The notes under the pieces are model-generated. The model searched no databases and was not told where the DNA came from. It saw only the letters and a program-made list of their open reading frames with translations. A stretch of DNA of 64,000 bases from CAVXFL01 sp963761015. GTDB lineage: Bacteria > Pseudomonadota > Alphaproteobacteria > Acetobacterales > Acetobacteraceae. Shown piece after piece: positions 47,276 through 55,941 of this stretch (position 1 is the first letter of the stretch; the number at the start of each line of letters is the position of its first letter). Position numbers and translations under genes: made by a program. The stretch spans positions 180,399-244,398 of the forward strand of contig CAVXFL010000011.1 of the NCBI GenBank assembly GCA_963761015.1. Reading direction: 5' to 3'.

Positions 47276-48601
47276 TCACGCCATCGCGAGCCTAACCTGC
47301 GGTTGATCGACGTGCAACGAATTTCGCTCATCATCGCTGCCGGGCTCGGCAGCCGCTTCGGGCTGGCCGGCTCCGTCCATCAGGTCCGCAATCCGCTTGG
47401 CGACCACATCAGCGGCGGCGAGGAGCACGGCATCGGCGGAATGGACGTAGCGCGACGTGATCGAGTGCCCCTTGTGTCCGATCAGAGTGGCTATCGTCGG
47501 TTCGCTGTAGCCGAGGTCCGCGGCAACCGAAGCGAACGAGTGCCGCAATACATGAGGCGTCACGTCGCTGGGCAGTCCGCCCAGCTTGGCAATACGGCGC
47601 CAGAGTTTGAAAAATCCATTCATTCCGCCCTCACCGCGCGTCGCTGGGAAAACCAGCTCGCCCATGAGCGGTTGTGCGCGGAGGATGTCGCAAGCGGCGC
47701 GAGAGAGTGGTCGCACAGATCGGCCAGTTTTGCTGTCCGCGAGAACGGCCGTTCTGTTGGCTAAGTCTATTTCCTGCCGGCGCAGCGCCAGCGCCTCGCC
47801 CCGCCGCCATCCGGTGAGCGCGAGGAAGCGAGTGCAGGCAATTGCTGCGGGCCAAATGCCTTCGGCTTCCGCTCTGCGGAGCGCCTCGCCGAGCGCCGCG
47901 TATTCTCGATCCAAAGCGCGCCGCTCGCGCTTACCCTCGGCGAATTTGCGGACGCGGTGCGCCGGGTTGTCCGACCGTAACCCCTTTTCCACCGCATAGG
48001 ACAGAATGGCGCCGAGTAAGCCGATGGTGCGCGTCGCCACGCCGCGCCCGCCACGGACCAACGAAAGCCCGCGCGGCTTGGTTTTTCGCCGGCTGACCGT
48101 TCGCCCCTCGGCGACATCGTGCATGAACCGTTCCACGTCTGCGCGCGTGACCGCGGCAACCGGTAGATTGCCTAGCAGCGGCTCTATGTGACCTTCGATC
48201 CGTCCGTGATCGGATGCCAGTGTGAGCGGCTTTTTCGGCTTGCCGCCGCGGACCAGAACGCGCCCGGCGGTCGCATCCTGCCAATACTGGTCGCACAACT
48301 CGGCAATCGTGAGCGCCTTGCGGCGCGCCTGTTTCTCCGCTGCCGGATCGGCGCCTTTTGCGGATTCGCCGAGTAGCCGGCGGGCTTCGGTGCGGGCTGT
48401 ATCCGGGGTCCAAGGGGAACCGTGGCGGCCGATCGTGTGCCAGCGTTGGCGCCCCTCGGGGGTGCGGTAGACCACGACATAGGCAACCGCAGCGCCCTTC
48501 TGCCGGCGAGCATGGAAGCCGAGAACGAGATCATCCCACACCTTCTCGCCAGGCTTCAGCGCCCGAACCTCCCGCAACCCGATCCGTTTTCTATCCGGCA
48601 C
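47276..48601 (-). CDS. Tyrosine-recombinase integrase of island 1
   Basis: DUF4102-type N-terminus (RKRIGLREVRALKPGEKVWD, DLVLGFHARR), SAM-like core domain, and a C-terminal catalytic domain with Arg (TGWRRGEALAL), HVLRHSFAS (HxxR), LIGHKGHSITSRYVH (His and Tyr nucleophile). GTG 48601 is chosen because GGAGG lies at correct distance; the upstream ATG 48625 falls inside a repeated arm-type block. The gene faces away from its adjacent att copy, as usual. Confidence 0.9.
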   Translation of the reverse strand: MPDRKRIGLREVRALKPGEKVWDDLVLGFHARRQKGAAVAYVVVYRTPEGRQRWHTIGRHGSPWTPDTARTEARRLLGESAKGADPAAEKQARRKALTIAELCDQYWQDATAGRVLVRGGKPKKPLTLASDHGRIEGHIEPLLGNLPVAAVTRADVERFMHDVAEGRTVSRRKTKPRGLSLVRGGRGVATRTIGLLGAILSYAVEKGLRSDNPAHRVRKFAEGKRERRALDREYAALGEALRRAEAEGIWPAAIACTRFLALTGWRRGEALALRRQEIDLANRTAVLADSKTGRSVRPLSRAACDILRAQPLMGELVFPATRGEGGMNGFFKLWRRIAKLGGLPSDVTPHVLRHSFASVAADLGYSEPTIATLIGHKGHSITSRYVHSADAVLLAAADVVAKRIADLMDGAGQPEAAAEPGSDDERNSLHVDQPQVRLAMA

Positions 48602-48613
48602 GACGCCTCCGCG

Positions 48614-48635
48614 TAGCCAACACATAGCCAACAGG
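48614..48635. repeat. Candidate integrase arm-type site, right
   Basis: Exact copy of the block at 45692-45713. It overlaps the integrase promoter/leader, so occupancy could also autoregulate the gene. A single inverted unit (CTGTTGGCTA) lies at 48714-48723 beside att. Confidence 0.5.
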
Positions 48636-48745
48636 ATGGCGCAAGCCGTAACAAGCAAGAGCGGAGGTTGGCAAGGAAAATCCGCAGCAGTCAGCCGATT
48701 TTGCAAAGCCAATCTGTTGGCTACAAACCGTCGCAAAGCCTTGGA

Positions 48746-48797
48746 ACCGCCTTCACACGGCGGGGGTCGCAGGTTCAAACCCTGCCGCACCCACCAA
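48746..48797 (+). repeat. Island 1 attachment repeat, distal copy (partial tRNA-Val)
   Basis: Exact 52-base duplicate of 45593-45644. It contains only the 3' part of tRNA-Val (anticodon stem onward) and cannot make a tRNA. Confidence 0.9.
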
Positions 48798-48916
48798 CGG
48801 GTGTGGTGATGCAGCGACGCGTCACCCTCCCCTCTGTGGGGCCGCCTTCCTCTCCAGATATGATGAAGTTGCTCGTGTCGTAAGCCGCGGATGGGCGCCC
48901 GAGCCGGCGGTCGCGT

Positions 48917-49613
48917 TCATATCATCAAGGCGCCGCGCACACTTTCCTGCGACACCTCGGCCTTGCGGATCTCCCGCACCACCTCGCCTTTTTCCATGAC
49001 GTAGCATCGTTCCGCCAGCGCCAGGATGGTGTCGAGATTCTGTTCCACGAAGACGACCGTGGTGCCGAACTCGTCGCGGATCGCCCGCAAAACACGGCAG
49101 ATCAGCTTGACAATCGACGGCTGAATCCCCTCGGACGGCTCGTCCAGCAGCAGGAGGTCCGGGCCACCGATCAGCGCGCGACCGATCGCGAGCTGCTGCT
49201 GCTCGCCCCCCGAGAGCGTGCCGGCCGCTTGGCTGCGGCGTTCCCGCAGCACCGGAAAGTATTTGTACACGCGCTCAAGGTGCGACTGGCCGCGCGCGCC
49301 GCCGATCAGTTCGCCGACCGCGAGGTTTTCCTGCACCGTCATGCGCGGGAACACGTCGCGGCCCTGCGGGATATAGCCGATGCCGAGTTCGCGCGCGGCT
49401 GTCGGCCGCGGTGTGCGTGATGTCGCGGTCGCGGTAGCGGATGCTGCCGGCGGAGGCACCGAGCAAGCCGATCAGGCAGCGCATGGTCGTGGTCTTCCCG
49501 ACCCCGTTGCGACCGATGACGGCGACGATCTCGCCCGCTCCGATCGACAAATTCACGCCGCGCAACACCGGCGTCATGCCGTAACGCGCGCACAGGCCGG
49601 AGACCTCAAGCAT
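48917..49613 (-). CDS. Branched-chain/urea-type ABC transporter ATPase 2 (LivF/UrtE-like), frameshifted near 49393
   Basis: The Walker A half (MLEVSGLCARYGMTPVLRGV, VIGRNGVGKTTTMRCLIGLL) is in one frame and the rest (ELGIGYIPQGRDVFPRMTVQ, LSGGEQQQLAIGRALIGGPD, LLLLDEPSEGIQPSIV) in the next; they meet in a CGCGCGC tract at 49389-49397. The start overlaps the LivG-like stop. Signature and Walker B look like UrtE. One extra base is the likely cause. Confidence 0.87.
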
Positions 49614-50328
49614 CGTGCGCCGCCCCGAGATAGATTTCTTCCACGCCCGGATTGGCGATGATGTCCTCGATCGTGCCGCGGGCGAAGACGCGGCCGAGAT
49701 GCAGTACCGTCACGCGCGTGGCGATCTGCCGCACGAAGGCCATGTCGTGCTCCACCACCAGCACTGTCATGCCCGAGGCGTTCAGTCGCTGGATCAGTTC
49801 GCCGGTGCGAAAGGTTTCCTCCGGCGACAACCCGGCCGTCGGCTCGTCCAGCAGCAACAGGCGCGGGCGGAGCGCCAGCGCCATGCCAATCTCCAGCCAT
49901 TGCTGTTGACCGTGCGACAGTTCGCCGGCGAGCCTGTCCGCGTGCTCGGCAAGACCGAGCAGGACGAGCAGGCGTTCTTCTTCCTCGGATTCCCGGCGCG
50001 GGCGGACATGGTGCTGCAGGGCAATGTGCAAATTCTGCCGGACCGGCAGCGCACGAAATACGCTCGGCGTCTGCATCTTGATGCTCATTCCGCGCACCAC
50101 GCGCGCAAAAGCGGGCAACTGGGTGATGTCGGCGCCGTCGAACAGGATGGCGCCCGCGCTCGGCGCGTAAGTGCCGATGATGAGCTTGAACAAGGTGCTC
50201 TTGCCCGCACCGTTCGGCCCGATCAGGCAATGGATGTCGCGCTCGGCGACGTCGAGATCGACGTCCGAGACGGCGAACAGCCCGCCGAAGCTCTTCGAGA
50301 CGCCTTGCACGTCCAACAGCGCGCTCAT
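49606..50328 (-). CDS. ABC transporter ATPase 1 (LivG/UrtD-like)
   Basis: A complete 240-residue ATPase: Walker A LIGPNGAGKSTLFKLIIGTY, Q-loop KMQTPSVFRALPVRQNL, HGQQQWLEIGMALALRPRLL (an HGQ-QWLEIGM signature as in UrtD), LLLDEPTAGLSPEET and VVEHDMAFVRQIA. The HGQxQWLEIGM form favours the urea/amide branch over amino-acid LivG. Overlaps its neighbours on both sides. Confidence 0.88.
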   Translation of the reverse strand: MSALLDVQGVSKSFGGLFAVSDVDLDVAERDIHCLIGPNGAGKSTLFKLIIGTYAPSAGAILFDGADITQLPAFARVVRGMSIKMQTPSVFRALPVRQNLHIALQHHVRPRRESEEEERLLVLLGLAEHADRLAGELSHGQQQWLEIGMALALRPRLLLLDEPTAGLSPEETFRTGELIQRLNASGMTVLVVEHDMAFVRQIATRVTVLHLGRVFARGTIEDIIANPGVEEIYLGAAHDA

Positions 50329-51419
50329 GCGCCTTCCTGGCGCAGCGCCGCGGTCGCGGACACGGGCGGGCGCGCCGGGCGGCGGATACCGGCGAGCAAT
50401 CTTCCCGCCGAGGCGACGAGACCGGAGGGCGCCAACATGACCGTGGCGACCAGCAATGCGCCCATCAGGATCAGCGCGAATTGCTCGCTGTAGATGGTGA
50501 TGGTCTGGAAGGCAAAGAGCAGCACGAAGGTGCCGACGAGCGTCGAGGTGAGGTCGGAGCGGCCGGAAAAGGCGACCCAGACGATCGGCATCGCGGCGGC
50601 TGGCAGGCCGATGCTGGAGGGCGAAATGAACTGGCCCCAGGCGCAATAGAGCACGCCGCTCAGCCCGCCGAGCGAACTGCCGATCACGAAGGTGGCGAGT
50701 TGGTATTTGCGCACATCGTAGCCGAGCAACTCGGCGCGCTGCGGGTCCTCGCGGATCGCCACCAGCACGTTGCCGAAGCGCGAGTTCACCAGCACGCGCA
50801 GCAACAGATAGGTGCCGACCAGCAGCACCAGCACGAAGTAGTAGAGCGCAGTTTCCTCGAGGTCGATCGCGTGCCCGAACCAGGGCAACGACAGCGGCGA
50901 CATGCCCTGCATGCCGTTGAAGCCGTTCAGCCGCGCCGGGCCGATATGCCATTCCGGCCCGGCGGTCTGGCCGACGAAGAAGGCGAGCGCGAGGGTGACG
51001 GACAGCGTCACGATGCCGAAGAACACCCCGCCGATGCGGCCGTAGATCATGAAATAGCCGAGCACCGCGGCGGCGGCGGCGGACAACGCGACCGCGGCAA
51101 TCAGCGAGCCGATCGCCCCACCATGCGCGGCGCCGAGATTGATCTCGATGACGCCGTAGCCGTAGCCGCTCAGGCCGAAGAAGAAGGTCTGCCCGAACGA
51201 CAGCATCCCGGTGTAGCCCCACATCAGGCAGAGACCGAGCGCCATGAAGATCCAGCACAGGAAATACGCGAAGTTGCCGACATTGTACGGATCGGCGAAG
51301 GCGGGATAGGCAAGCGCCGCGATCAGCACCAGGATGGCGGAGATCCAGAAGGCGCGGCCGTTGCCGAGCGTCTGCGGGCCGTTGAGAAGGTGAAGTGACG
51401 ATTGAAGTGACGAAAGCAT
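50325..51419 (-). CDS. ABC transporter permease 2 (LivM/UrtC-like)
   Basis: A 364-residue polytopic permease: GLCLMWGYTGMLSFGQTFFF (family GxxSFGQ), YFMIYGRIGGVFFGIVTLS, AIREDPQRAELLGYDVRKYQ, a conserved cytoplasmic coupling loop. Ten hydrophobic segments are visible. The stop overlaps the ATPase 1 start. Confidence 0.88.
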   Translation of the reverse strand: MLSSLQSSLHLLNGPQTLGNGRAFWISAILVLIAALAYPAFADPYNVGNFAYFLCWIFMALGLCLMWGYTGMLSFGQTFFFGLSGYGYGVIEINLGAAHGGAIGSLIAAVALSAAAAAVLGYFMIYGRIGGVFFGIVTLSVTLALAFFVGQTAGPEWHIGPARLNGFNGMQGMSPLSLPWFGHAIDLEETALYYFVLVLLVGTYLLLRVLVNSRFGNVLVAIREDPQRAELLGYDVRKYQLATFVIGSSLGGLSGVLYCAWGQFISPSSIGLPAAAMPIVWVAFSGRSDLTSTLVGTFVLLFAFQTITIYSEQFALILMGALLVATVMLAPSGLVASAGRLLAGIRRPARPPVSATAALRQEGA

Positions 51420-51422
51420 CGC

Positions 51423-52289
51423 TCAGGCCGTCCGTTTGGCCAGCCAGCCGGAAAAACCTTCGGGCAGCAGGCGGATGATCAGCACCACGGCGATCAACAG
51501 CCCGATCTCGCCGATGACTTGGCCGTACCAGGCGTTCAGTCCCGAGCGGATGATGGCCAGCGCAACCGCGGCCGGTGCGGTGCCGAGCAGGACGCTGGCG
51601 CCGCCGACCACGACGGTGACGAAGGCCTCGACGATGAAACTCGCCCCCATGGTCGGGATCAGGTTCATGGTGGGCGCGTAGAGCGCGCCACACAGCCCCG
51701 CCAGGCCCGCGCCGATGCCAAAAGTGGCCGCGTAGACGAAGCCCTTGCGCACACCGAGCGCCTGCGCCATGGCGGGGTTCTGCATGGTCGCCCGTGCATG
51801 GATACCGAAGCGCGTGCGCATGAACAGCAGATAGACGAAGCCGAGCACGCCAAGCGCCGCCGCGAACAGCACCATGCGATAGGTGGAAAACGAGTAGGGG
51901 CCGATCGAAAATCCGTGTCCCGGCGTGCCGATGCCCGGAAACGTCGAGCCGAGCACGATCAATGTGCCCTGGGTTGCGATCAGGCTGATGCCCCAGGTTA
52001 CCAGCAGCGAATCGAGCGGGCGGCTGTAGAGCGGGCGGATGATGCTGATCTCCAGCAGGACGCCGATCAGGCCGGCGGCCAGCGCGCCGCAGGCTTGGGC
52101 GAGCGGCAGCGCCAAGCCGGCATGGTACGCGGCCGAGGTCACGTAGACGCCGCACATGATGAACTCGCCATGCGCCATGTTGATGACGCCCATCATACCA
52201 AAGATGATGGCGAGGCCGGCCGCGGAAAGGACGAGGAAGGAAAACACGTCGGCGAACTGGTAAAAATACGAGAACAGACTCGCCAACAT
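51423..52289 (-). CDS. ABC transporter permease 1 (LivH/UrtB-like)
   Basis: A 288-residue permease with LAIIFGMMGVINMAHGEFIM (the LivH NMAHGEF signature), YSRPLDSLLVTWGISLI, QNPAMAQALGVRKGFVYAAT and GGASVLLGTAPAAVALAI. It is 3 bases upstream of permease 2. Confidence 0.89.
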   Translation of the reverse strand: MLASLFSYFYQFADVFSFLVLSAAGLAIIFGMMGVINMAHGEFIMCGVYVTSAAYHAGLALPLAQACGALAAGLIGVLLEISIIRPLYSRPLDSLLVTWGISLIATQGTLIVLGSTFPGIGTPGHGFSIGPYSFSTYRMVLFAAALGVLGFVYLLFMRTRFGIHARATMQNPAMAQALGVRKGFVYAATFGIGAGLAGLCGALYAPTMNLIPTMGASFIVEAFVTVVVGGASVLLGTAPAAVALAIIRSGLNAWYGQVIGEIGLLIAVVLIIRLLPEGFSGWLAKRTA

Positions 52290-52321
52290 GCGCGCTCCTC
52301 CTCGCCGTCCCGCTACCCGAC

Positions 52322-53566
52322 TTACATCCGCTTCGTCGGCAAATGGTCCGGCGTGTACTGCTCGTGCGGGTTATACTTGGTGAGGTCGCAGCCGACCTGG
52401 CCGAGCCAGTAGGGCTGAATCACGCCGAAATCCTTCAGGACGTGGACCTGATTCTTGTTGTCCACCATGATCAGCCGCATGTGGTGCGAGGTGTGCTGGC
52501 TCTTCGGGTCGATGACGATGTGGCCTTCCGGCGCGTCGATGCCGGCGTCGCCCTTGGCGATCACCTTTCGGATGTCGTCCTTGTGCAACGACTTCGCACG
52601 CTCGACCAGCATCTTGTACATGTACAGCGCGACATAGGCGTTGTAGCCCATGTCGTTGATGTAGACCTCCTTGGGCCACATGGCGCGCCAACGCTTCTTG
52701 AATGCGTCGGCGGGCGGGGTGTCGAGTTCCTCGAACCAGTTCGCGGTCGCATACATGTTGGCCATGACGCCCGGCGGGAACAGCTTGTGCTCGAAACCGA
52801 GCATGATCTTGATCGGGCTGCCCATCGGCAGATGCAGATTGGCGGCGTACGCCTGCTCGAAGAACGAGTTCTGCGCGGCGCCGACATTCAGCATGTACAG
52901 CCAGTCCGGCTTCGCCTTCTCGATGTTCTGGATCGTCTGCGCGAACTGCGACACGCCGAGCGGAATGAACTCCTCGCCCACAACCACGCCGCCGAGCGGC
53001 TTCAAGAGGCTGCGCCCCCATTCGGCCGACAGGTGGCCGAAGTTGTAGTCGGCGGCGATCGTATACACGCGCTTGCCGAACTTCTGCACCATCCACGGGA
53101 TCAGCGTGGACAGCTGCTGCTCCGGTACCGCGCCGACGCTGATCATATTGGCGTCGCACACACCGCCTTCGTACTGGTTCGTGTAGAAGTAGAGCGCGTT
53201 CACGCGATCGACGATCGGCCTGATCGCCTCGCGCGAGGCGGAGGTAATGCCGCCGATCAGCACGTCGACCTTTTCCTTGCGCAGCAACCGGCGCGCGAAT
53301 TCCTGGTAGCGCGCGTTATCGCCTTGCGGGTCGAGGTGCATCAGGTTGATCGGCCGGCCCATGATGCCGCCGCTGTCGTTGATCTCCTTTACCGCGAGCA
53401 GCGAGCCGTGCAGCTTCGGGATGCCGAACATCGCGAGGTCGCCGGAGACGTCCTCCAGCAGCCCGATCTTGATCGGATTGGCGGCACGTGCCTGCTCCGA
53501 ACGGATGATGTTGACCAGCGGCAGCGCCGCCGCGCCGGTCACGAGCGTTCGCCTGTTTATCACCAA
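52322..53566 (-). CDS. Periplasmic substrate-binding protein, urea/short-chain amide type
   Basis: Signal MVINRRTLVTGAAALPLVNI carries a twin-Arg (Tat-like) motif and ends near ARA-AN. The mature protein starts KIGLLEDVSGDLAMFGIPKL and has DARYQEF-like (NARYQEFARRLLRKEKVDVL), YFYTNQYEGGVCDANMISVG, KVYTIAADYNFG-type (RVYTIAADYNFGHLSAEWGR). The Y-TNQYEGG segment is characteristic of UrtA/AmiC-like binders. With an amidase upstream the ligand is probably an amide. Confidence 0.85.
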   Translation of the reverse strand: MVINRRTLVTGAAALPLVNIIRSEQARAANPIKIGLLEDVSGDLAMFGIPKLHGSLLAVKEINDSGGIMGRPINLMHLDPQGDNARYQEFARRLLRKEKVDVLIGGITSASREAIRPIVDRVNALYFYTNQYEGGVCDANMISVGAVPEQQLSTLIPWMVQKFGKRVYTIAADYNFGHLSAEWGRSLLKPLGGVVVGEEFIPLGVSQFAQTIQNIEKAKPDWLYMLNVGAAQNSFFEQAYAANLHLPMGSPIKIMLGFEHKLFPPGVMANMYATANWFEELDTPPADAFKKRWRAMWPKEVYINDMGYNAYVALYMYKMLVERAKSLHKDDIRKVIAKGDAGIDAPEGHIVIDPKSQHTSHHMRLIMVDNKNQVHVLKDFGVIQPYWLGQVGCDLTKYNPHEQYTPDHLPTKRM

Positions 53567-53603
53567 ATCCTCCTCAGTTCCTGTTTGTTTGCGCGGGTTG
53601 CGG

Positions 53604-55007
53604 TCAGCCGAGTTCCGGATGCTGGCGGTGCCAGTCGGTCGCTTGCTGATAGGCGTAGCCGGCCCGGCACAGCAGATCCTCGGCGAACGGCGCCGCGACG
53701 AACTGGAATGCCAGCGGGGTGTGCTGCTCGGTGAAGGCGCAGGGCAAGGTTATGCTCGGGTTGCCGGTCATGTCGAAGGGACAGGTGAAGCGAAGCAAAC
53801 CCCGTACCAAAGCCGGATCCTCGCCCAGCCGCGCCATCATCGCCTTGGTCGGCGACGCGAAAGGCTGCGCCGGCACGACCAGCAGGTCGATGCCCTCGAA
53901 CAACTTCGCCACACGGCCACGGAAGTCGATCCGGCGCAGGATGATCTTCTGATAATCCAACCCCGAGAGTTCGCGGCCGATGTCGATCAGCCCGGCGAGC
54001 CCCGGCCCGTATTCGGTCCGGCGCGCGGGGTACGTGTCCAGATGCGCCACCGCGGTTTCGACGGCGCAGTTCGGAATCCAGTCGACAATGACCTGCTCGG
54101 CGTCGGGGAAGCGGACCGGGCGGATCTCGGCGCCCAGTTCCGCGACGACCTTCAGCGCGCCATCGACCGAGCGCACCACCGCGTCGTCGCTGCCCTTGTT
54201 GTTCCATTCCGCATCGACGCCGACGCGCAGCCCCTTCAGTCCGCGGCGAATGCCCGCGAGGTAATTGGGCACGAGTTCCTGGCTGGCGGTCGGGTCGTTG
54301 TCATCGGCGCCGGCGATCGCGCCGAGCATCGCGGCGCAATCGGCCGCGCTGCGCGTCATCGGGCCGATATGGTCGAGCGTTGCCGCGAGTTCGAACACGC
54401 CGTAACGGCTGACGCGACCCCAGGTCGGTTTCAGTCCCGTGACGCCGTTCGCCGCCGAGGGAAACCGGATCGAGCCGCCGGTATCCGAGCCGAGCGAGCC
54501 ATAACACAGGCCTGCCGCCGTCGCCACGCCGGACCCGCTGGACGACGCGCCGGACCAATGCTCGGCGTTCCATGGGTTGACCGGCGGCGTGATGTCCGGA
54601 TGGTGATCGGCGTAGGCACCTTCGGTCAGTTGCAGCTTGCCCAGGAGTATGGCACCGGCATCGCGCAATTTGCGTACGACGGTGGCATCTTCGGCTGGGC
54701 GGAAATCGCGATGGATCGGCATGCCGCCCGCGGTCGGAATGCCGCGCGTCCAACACAAATCCTTCACCGCGATTGGTGCGCCGTGCAGCGGCCCCTTGAT
54801 GTCGCCGCGATTGATTTCCGCCTCCGCCTGCCGCGCCTGCTCTAGCGCAAGCTCGGCCGTTACCAGCGCAAAGCTGGAAAGCCGGTTATCGAGCCGCTCG
54901 ATACGATCGAGTTCGGCGCGCGTCGCCTCGACTGGCGAGATTTCCTTGCCGTGGATACGCCGCGTCAGCTCGGTCAACTCCAAATAGTGCAGGTCCGATT
55001 GCGACAT
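53604..55007 (-). CDS. Amidase signature family hydrolase
   Basis: The Ser-cisSer-Lys triad is present: Lys in GAPIAVKDLCWTRG, the cis-Ser in GASSSGSGVATAAGL and the nucleophile Ser in GSDTGGSIRFPSAANG. Length 467 is normal. It is the first gene of the minus-strand run ahead of the amide/urea-type transporter by 37 bases, so hydrolysis of an imported amide to ammonia and acid is the likely role. A GGGGG ribosome site precedes the ATG. Confidence 0.9.
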   Translation of the reverse strand: MSQSDLHYLELTELTRRIHGKEISPVEATRAELDRIERLDNRLSSFALVTAELALEQARQAEAEINRGDIKGPLHGAPIAVKDLCWTRGIPTAGGMPIHRDFRPAEDATVVRKLRDAGAILLGKLQLTEGAYADHHPDITPPVNPWNAEHWSGASSSGSGVATAAGLCYGSLGSDTGGSIRFPSAANGVTGLKPTWGRVSRYGVFELAATLDHIGPMTRSAADCAAMLGAIAGADDNDPTASQELVPNYLAGIRRGLKGLRVGVDAEWNNKGSDDAVVRSVDGALKVVAELGAEIRPVRFPDAEQVIVDWIPNCAVETAVAHLDTYPARRTEYGPGLAGLIDIGRELSGLDYQKIILRRIDFRGRVAKLFEGIDLLVVPAQPFASPTKAMMARLGEDPALVRGLLRFTCPFDMTGNPSITLPCAFTEQHTPLAFQFVAAPFAEDLLCRAGYAYQQATDWHRQHPELG

Positions 55008-55670
55008 TTTCCCCCCGAAAAGCGTGGAAATGCGTTCCGCCTCAGCAATATCGAGTTCCGCCGGCGGATTGGCGGTGACATTCCTCCCGGCCGTTCTGCG
55101 GTCCTGCCGCCCGGCTAGGCGCGATCTCGTCTCCGTGATTACCGCGCGGTTCCGAGGGGAGCAAGTAGGCGGCGTCGAGGAACGACCGCCTTTCGGCCCT
55201 ATGCACGAACGCTGACGAGCAGTCGATGCGGAGGTATGCGAGATCGTTCTGGAAGGCGGATCCGATCAGGAAATTGCCATTGCTGAAGAGTGGCTCGCGC
55301 GAGTCGCAGACCGATCACGAGGCAGGAGTGCGATCAGGGACGTGATACGCTGTCGTGCCGCTGTCGGCCCGAGTTGTCAGTGTAGCCCACAAGATTTTTT
55401 CGGCGTGGGCGGCGCCGAAGCCTCCACGTCCTTTTGCCGTGCGCGTTCTGACGCGGTTCGAGAGCTAAGTTGAGAGCTGTAACGACAATTGAGCCCGGTT
55501 TGTGCTCGCTCCGGCCGAATACTCGTGGTTCACGGTGCGCCGGACCGGCATCGGTGAAGCCGCTGTTTCCTCCCGAATAGCCCGGGGTTGTCGCACCGAG
55601 CTTACAAACTCAATGGGCCGAAACTCGCCAAGCTCTCGCGAGGCGTGTTTGCCAACCTTCGGATTTTGCT
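55008..55670. other. Gene-poor stretch between the amidase and island 2
   Basis: No gene is supported. A segment near 55220-55370 reads coding-like in one frame (DAEVCEIVLEGGSDQ) but is stopped immediately upstream and has no start, so it may be a relic. The GC content is lower here and no promoter is evident. Confidence 0.4.
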
Positions 55671-55715
55671 TGGCGTCCCCGGCGGGACTCGAACCCACGG
55701 CCCCAGGATTAGGAA
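55671..55715 (-). repeat. 3' remnant of tRNA-Arg(CCT), island 2 attachment site
   Basis: On the minus strand: anticodon loop TTCCTAA, 5-base half-stem, variable loop, T-arm GTGGG-TTCGAGT-CCCGC, acceptor CGGGGAC, G and CCA. The 5' half (acceptor GTCCCCG, D-arm) is absent on the island side. This is the standard leftover of integration into a tRNA 3' end; the intact tRNA should be at the far island end, beyond the window. Confidence 0.75.
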
Positions 55716-55846
55716 ACCCAGGGCAGGTGCTTCCGCCCGCTTCCGCGCGCCCGCGCCCTTTTACGCAAGTGTCGAACCATTCAGCAATATCGCCAAGAAG
55801 CGCCTCCGCTCGCCAACGCGCTCTTCCGATAGACCACGCGGCATGT

Positions 55847-55928
55847 GTCCTGTCAATGTCCTGTTCGGCACAAGCCGCTGACAGCGACCGAAGACAGCGA
55901 CCGAACAGGACATGGGGACATACAGGAC
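55847..55928. repeat. Repeated GTCCTGT/ACAGGAC sites before the integrase
   Basis: GTCCTGT at 55847-55853 and 55858-55864, its complement ACAGGAC at 55905-55911 and 55922-55928. The inner pair sits within a longer perfect inverted repeat (TGTCCTGTTCGG/CCGAACAGGACA). They flank the integrase leader and may be arm-type or repressor sites. Confidence 0.5.
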
Positions 55929-55941
55929 GAGGCGGACGACC

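Larger units (their letters stand above)
45645..48745. mobile_element. Island 1: mini genomic island in tRNA-Val
   Basis: About 3.1 kb between the two 52-bp att copies. It holds a zinc-ribbon protein, an IS5-type element and the integrase. No conjugation, replication or obvious cargo gene is present, so this is a decayed or minimal element. Confidence 0.85.

Noticed and set aside
48714..48797. Second tRNA-Val gene
   Set aside because: Only the part from the anticodon stem onward is present; acceptor 5' strand and D-arm are missing. It is an att copy.
55220..55440. Possible small gene (reads DAEVCEIVLEGG)
   Set aside because: Stop codon directly upstream, no start, low-quality tail; at most a remnant.
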